Assembly (NCBI RefSeq): GCF_020360975.1
Contig: NW_025408675.1
Coordinates: 930,001 to 994,000, forward strand
Length of the DNA: 64,000 nucleotides
Direction of reading: 5' to 3'
Origin: Hirsutella rhossiliensis
Lineage: Eukaryota; Ascomycota; Sordariomycetes; Hypocreales; Ophiocordycipitaceae
Shown here: positions 60,085 through 64,000 of the stretch, in pieces
Layout of the letters: the number at the start of each line of letters is the position of its first letter
How positions within the stretch are numbered: the stretch's first letter is position 1
The notes under the pieces: generated by a model
What the model saw: the letters and a program-made list of their open reading frames with translations, nothing else
What the model was told of the DNA's origin: nothing
The model's database searches: none
Program-made: the position numbers and the translations under genes

Positions 60085-61670
60085 CTACTTGAGCGTCACC
60101 AGCTCCTCGGCGCTCGTCGGGTGGATGGCGACGCAGCTGTCAAAGTCGGCCTTTGTGGCGCCCATCTTGATGGCCACGCCGAAGCCCTGCAGCATCTCGG
60201 CGCTGCCCTGGCCAACAATGTGCAGGCCCACCACCTTCTCCTCGGGCCCGACGACGACGAGCTTGTAGCTCGTCGGGCCCTTGTGCTCCGGCTCCATCAT
60301 GGCGTAGTACATGGCCGTGAAGCTCGTCTTGTACACCTTGACCTTGTCCTTGCCGTACTGCTCCAGCGCCTGCGGCTCCGTCAGGCCGATGCTGCCCACC
60401 TCGGGGTGCGCGAAGACGACCGACGGCACGTTGGTGTAGTCGAGCTTGGCGCTCGAGAACTGTGCCGGGCCGAAGAGGCGGTGGGCCAGCTTGCGCCCGG
60501 CGGCAATGGCCACGGGGGTCAGCTCGACGCGGCCGGCCACGTCGCCGAGGGCGTAGATGTTGTCGACGCTGCTGTTCTGGAGCTCGTCGACGGCGACGTA
60601 GCCCTTGGCGTCGAGCTTGACGCCCGCCTCCTCGAGGCCGATGCCGTGCGTCTCGGGGGTGCGCCCGGTGGCCCAGATGAGGTGGTCGACGTCGGACACG
60701 GAGCTCTCCTTGCCGGCGTCGTCCTTGTAGGTGACGGTGAGCTTGCCGTTGGCGGCGCGCTCAATCTTGGACGGGTTGGTGCGCTTGTGCAACTTGACGC
60801 CGAGGCGCTCGTACTCGTTGGTCACCGTCTCCTGGACCATGGGGTCAAAGTGGCGCAGGAAGGTGTCGTGGCGGATGAAGAGGTGCGTCTCGGTGCCGAG
60901 GGCATTGAACATGCCGGCAAACTCGACCCCGATGTAGCCAGCGCCGACGATGGCGACGCGCTTGGGCTGCGTGTCGATGTCGAAGAAGCCGTCACTGTTG
61001 ATGCCGAGCTCGGCGCCGGGGATGCGGGGGGGAGAGTTGGGGCGGCCGCCGACGGCGACGAGGATCTTCTTTGCGTTGACCAGCACCTTGGAGCCGTCGT
61101 CGAGCGTCACCTCGACCTGGGTCTTGGAGAGCAGGCGGGCGCGGCCGTGCAGGAACTCGACCTTGTCGTTGTCGAGGTTGCGCTGGTAGATGCCGTTGAG
61201 GCGCTTCACGTAGGCATCGCGCTTGGTCTTGAAGGTGGTCCAGTCAAAGGGGGCGGTCTGGTCGACGGAGAAGCCGTAGGCCTTGGCGTCGTGGATCGTC
61301 TCGGCAATGGCGGCGGCGTTGTACGTGACCTTCTTGGGGACACAGCTAGAGGGACGAGTCAGAGGAAGAAGGCGGATGGGAACGGATGGACGCGGCCGAC
61401 ATACCCGACGTTGACGCAGGTTCCGCCGAGGCGCTTTGCCTCGACGACGAGGGCCTTTGCGCCAAACTTGGCGCTGGCCATGCGGGCCGAGGCGAGGCCG
61501 CCGCTGCCGCCGCCGAGGACGAGGAAGTCGGCGTCTTTTGTGACGGGGGCCATGACGGGCGATGAAGTGGACAGATGGCGGGACAGGGAGGCGATTCGTA
61601 GCGGGGCGGCGGCGGCGGCGGCGGCTCGGGCGAAGAGGGACGACGGGGCGGCGCGTGCGAGGGTTTGCAT
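60085..61670 (-). CDS. GLR1: Glutathione reductase (NADPH), mitochondrial and cytosolic
   Basis: Two exons, 61670-61405 and 61345-60085, separated by a 59 nt intron (GTATGT...CCCTCTAG), give 508 residues. The flavoenzyme reduces oxidised glutathione with NADPH. Seen in order: an Arg/Ala/Ser-rich, acid-free presequence (residues 1-39), FAD-binding [15 protein letters not shown], the redox-active disulphide GGTCVNVGC (C85, C90), NADPH-binding [15 protein letters not shown] with [11 protein letters not shown] arginines downstream, [14 protein letters not shown], the second FAD contact [10 protein letters not shown], and the C-terminal catalytic [11 protein letters not shown]. The length and the histidine/glutamate pair separate it from lipoamide dehydrogenase and thioredoxin reductase. 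A second in-frame ATG (61553, Met40) at the end of the presequence would yield the cytosolic form, as in yeast GLR1. The Ala run at the presequence comes from a GCC/GGC repeat in the DNA. Confidence 0.96.
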
Positions 61671-62599
61671 GGGAGCTCGTGTCGCACAGGCAGAGGAGGA
61701 GGAGGGGGAGGGGGAGGGGGAGATGTCTCTGCTAAAAGAGGGGAGGATCTAAGGTAGTGGCGGTTGGTGGGGGCGGGGAAAGAGAAGGACGTCGTTCTTG
61801 TAGCTACGTAGTATGTATTTGTATCTGGAGAAGAACAGGGAGGCAGACGATGGCGACATGCCGCCCTGCTGTCGTAGCTCGGCTCCGAGGAAAAGCAGGG
61901 GCTCTGAATCGCCGACGGATGTGTAATCATTTCTGACTATCTCATGTACGATCGTGAAGACACGGATGGCCCGGCATGGGAAGATGCGATTGCTAATCAA
62001 GCGGCCATTGGGAGACGTTGAAGAGCACGACACTGGCTTGTCAATGCGGGCAATTGGCCGTTAAACCCGTTCACAAATATCCGCGTTGCCGCCGCCAAAG
62101 GGGGCAAGTAAAGCTGCCATGGCCGGGCTCGGTTATGCCGAAGATAACCTCACTCTTGACTTCCAGCGCCGTAGAGCGCCTTTGGCCTGGGCCGGGTGAC
62201 AGACAGTGTACTCTGGTACGTACAACCCAACAGGATCCCAAAGCGGCAGCATCTATAAGCTCCACTATGACATTAAGATAGAGGGACTTGGTTAAGCAGC
62301 TATTTCATAGAGAAAGGAAAGTAGATATACTCCACCTCTATCTGGCGGGGTAACGTATATAACTACAAGTGCCCCATATCTCGAGCAGTTTCCTAACGCA
62401 ATCCACCATCACATCGCCTGCACCCGAGACCATGAGGGTCATCTGCATTATATGCATCAGCTTTGCGATGCAATTTCTCAATAAAATAAAATCTAGTAAA
62501 TATACTACGACTAAAACATATACTCTAGATCTTTCTGACTGGCCTGTGCAATCTCTATAGCTTCTTTTCAAGACAGAACTATATTATCCTTAGGAAAAT
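61671..62599. other. Glutathione reductase promoter grading into transposon-derived DNA
   Basis: The left half contains a CT-rich leader (61680-61740) and probable promoter. From about 62250 onward the composition becomes AT-rich with TATA/TAAG-type words, marking the start of a repeat island. Short frames here show no family. Confidence 0.5.
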
Positions 62600-63050
62600 A
62601 TACTATTCCTTGGTGGGCCATTTGACTGGAAAGCCCCTAGACAAGCTACTGTAATAGGGTCGTCACAGAAGCCGAATTGCTGGCCCTGTCACATATAGCC
62701 GAGGAGCAAGTGGCATTTGGCCGGCTAATCCAAAGAGCTTGGCATCCATGTTGAAGGCACACCAAAACTCTGGCGTTATAAAACTTCAGACTATCAGATT
62801 TCTGACCGAATTGATTGCGAAGCTTAAGACGAACTTAAAGCACGTTGACGCCCACAGACACTGGCTTCGACAGGAGGTGCAGGAGGAAAGGATGAAAGTC
62901 AACTGGACCGCCTCAGCAGAGAACCCAGCAGACGGTATGACGGAGGAAGGCACTTACACAACAGAAGTTTATTATGAGCCCGGTTGCGGGTCCCCACTGA
63001 GCGAATTAGCAAGTGTTGAAACCCCATTCGGGAAGCTGCGCTAGCTGGTT
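62600..63050 (+). mobile_element. Degenerate Ty1/copia retrotransposon fragment (3' end of pol)
   Basis: Across several frames the plus strand reads, in order, GGPFDWKAPRQATV, then EAELLALSHIAEEQ, then QTIRFLTELIAKLK and HVDAHRHWLRQEV, then WTASAENPADGMTE. These are the characteristic RNase H-region blocks of copia elements (GxxxWxSxKQxxVxxSSTEAE..., HIDIRxHxxRE and PADxxTK). At least two frame changes and internal stops separate the blocks, and the final TKAL motif is altered, so it is a dead fragment. The rest of gag-pol is not recognisable nearby. Confidence 0.8.
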
Positions 63051-63539
63051 GGCCTTCTATTGAGCCCCTAGGGAGGTTCTGATGTGATGTGGTGTCTGGC
63101 AGCCTAACCCAGTTATCAGGAGGGTTGCCTGTGCCTCCGAAACCTCACAGAGAAATATAGCCAGATAAGTCCTTTCAGGGCTTGAAGGGTAGCTTGCTGG
63201 CCAAACAAGTTCAGCTATCAACCTAGGGGCCCGCAAACCCAAAGGGCAGGGGATCTATCTAGACGGGGGAAGAAGCAGAGAGGGACGAAGCAGAGAGGGA
63301 CGAAGCAGAGGCGCAAGAGCTACGTCGGCGTCGTCTGTAGTCGAGGAGGCAGTTGCGGCCACACAAGTGGACTAATTGACGGGATCTTACGATAGTTTCA
63401 GATGTATCATTTGCACGAATTGAGCTTTGCACGGCGCGCCGATACATGTGTTTGAATTCCATAGCCAGCCATGTCACTATACCTAGGTGACTCGAAAAGG
63501 GCAGGAGGGGTATTCTCAAGCAGGGGCTTGAGAGCACAG
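63051..63539. other. Sequence following the copia fragment; possible LTR or flank
   Basis: No gene is seen. A 15 bp unit (GAAGCAGAGAGGGAC) is repeated nearly three times at about 63270-63312. If the copia fragment once ended here, its LTR may lie in this stretch, but no second copy is present to test that. Confidence 0.45.
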
Positions 63540-64000
63540 TGGAAGAAATAGGGGCATAGAAAGGTGAATTTAGTGATGTATATCTTAGTCTATCTATTAG
63601 GACAAGGGAGGGGCTTATATAGGTATAGTAACTATATATAGCTAGCTAAAAGAGGGCATTAAGATATTCCTATACCTAAGTTAAGCCTATATAATATCCT
63701 TAGGCTAAGGGAGTTATATTAGTTAAGCAGGCTTTATTATTTATAACTATTAGGTCTACTAAGTATAACTATAGCCTCTTATACCTACTCTCCTTAATAT
63801 ACCCCCTTACTACCTTAGCTTCTAGATAGTAGGGTAATAGGTAGAGGAGCGTTTAGTCTAATAAATATAAGGCTATTTTAATATTAAATTCGGCTACTTT
63901 ATTATTTATTTAAGGAGGTTATCTAAAAATAAAAAAGGCTCTTAATTTTATTTTATAAAAAGGGAAGGTAAATATAGTAAAAGGAAAGTTTATTTAGTAG
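63540..64000. repeat. AT-rich, RIP-like degenerate repeat DNA
   Basis: The composition changes sharply to A+T-dominated sequence with abundant TATA, CTA/TAG and TAA words and almost no CpG or long coding frame. That is the pattern left by repeat-induced point mutation (C-to-T, mostly at CpA) of transposons in filamentous ascomycetes. The neighbouring broken copia fragment fits the same history. The original element cannot be identified by eye. Confidence 0.7.

Noticed and set aside
60121..61752. 543-codon plus-strand reading frame antisense to glutathione reductase
   Set aside because: It mirrors the GC-rich codon pattern of the real gene, has Val/Ala/Asp/Gly-biased composition and no domain.
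1..64000. CRISPR array, prokaryotic operon or secondary-metabolite cluster
   Set aside because: The DNA is eukaryotic with spliced genes, no regularly spaced repeat-spacer array is present, and no polyketide/NRPS/terpene backbone enzyme is seen.

Overview
The window is nuclear DNA of a filamentous ascomycete (Pezizomycotina), most likely a Sordariomycete of the order Hypocreales. The evidence is short GT-AG introns of about 50-140 nt, GC-rich codon use, CT-rich leaders, and typical fungal families: a hybrid histidine kinase with two PAS domains, an Ecl1-type zinc protein, a DIL/ankyrin protein, allantoicase and the fungal 'aminoglycoside phosphotransferase' fold. I cannot name the species from the sequence. 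Exon coordinates were derived by eye from splice consensus and reading-frame continuity.

Layout. The left edge (1-1810) is the 5' part of a minus-strand gene, probably a TBC-domain Rab-GAP. After a 6.8 kb repeat-rich spacer come a DIL/ankyrin gene and allantoicase (both minus), then, divergently, a cytochrome b561-type membrane protein, an M13-peptidase-like gene that has lost its zinc site, and a roughly 2040-residue hybrid histidine kinase (all plus). From 29.3 to 35.2 kb lies a compact housekeeping block: a DET1-like phosphoglycerate-mutase-fold protein (minus), a PRKRIP1/DUF1168 protein (plus) and the CCT gamma subunit of the cytosolic chaperonin (minus).

The next 22 kb (35.2-57.7 kb) is nearly empty. 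Its only convincing gene is a 170-residue Ecl1-like zinc protein. Around it are microsatellites, palindromic 'GTACTGTAC' words and a 382 bp non-autonomous inverted-repeat element flanked by a 6 bp direct repeat. On the right are a kinase-fold (APH) gene with a single-base frameshift, an intact glutathione reductase gene with two in-frame starts (mitochondrial and cytosolic forms), a broken Ty1/copia fragment, and finally strongly AT-rich sequence that looks RIP-mutated.

The genes do not form an obvious pathway or biosynthetic cluster. Most are conserved single-copy functions: signalling, proteostasis, redox and purine catabolism. The observations most worth following are the catalytically dead M13 protein, the TIR element with its target duplication, the gene desert around the Ecl1-like gene, and the recurrent palindromic words restricted to intergenic DNA.
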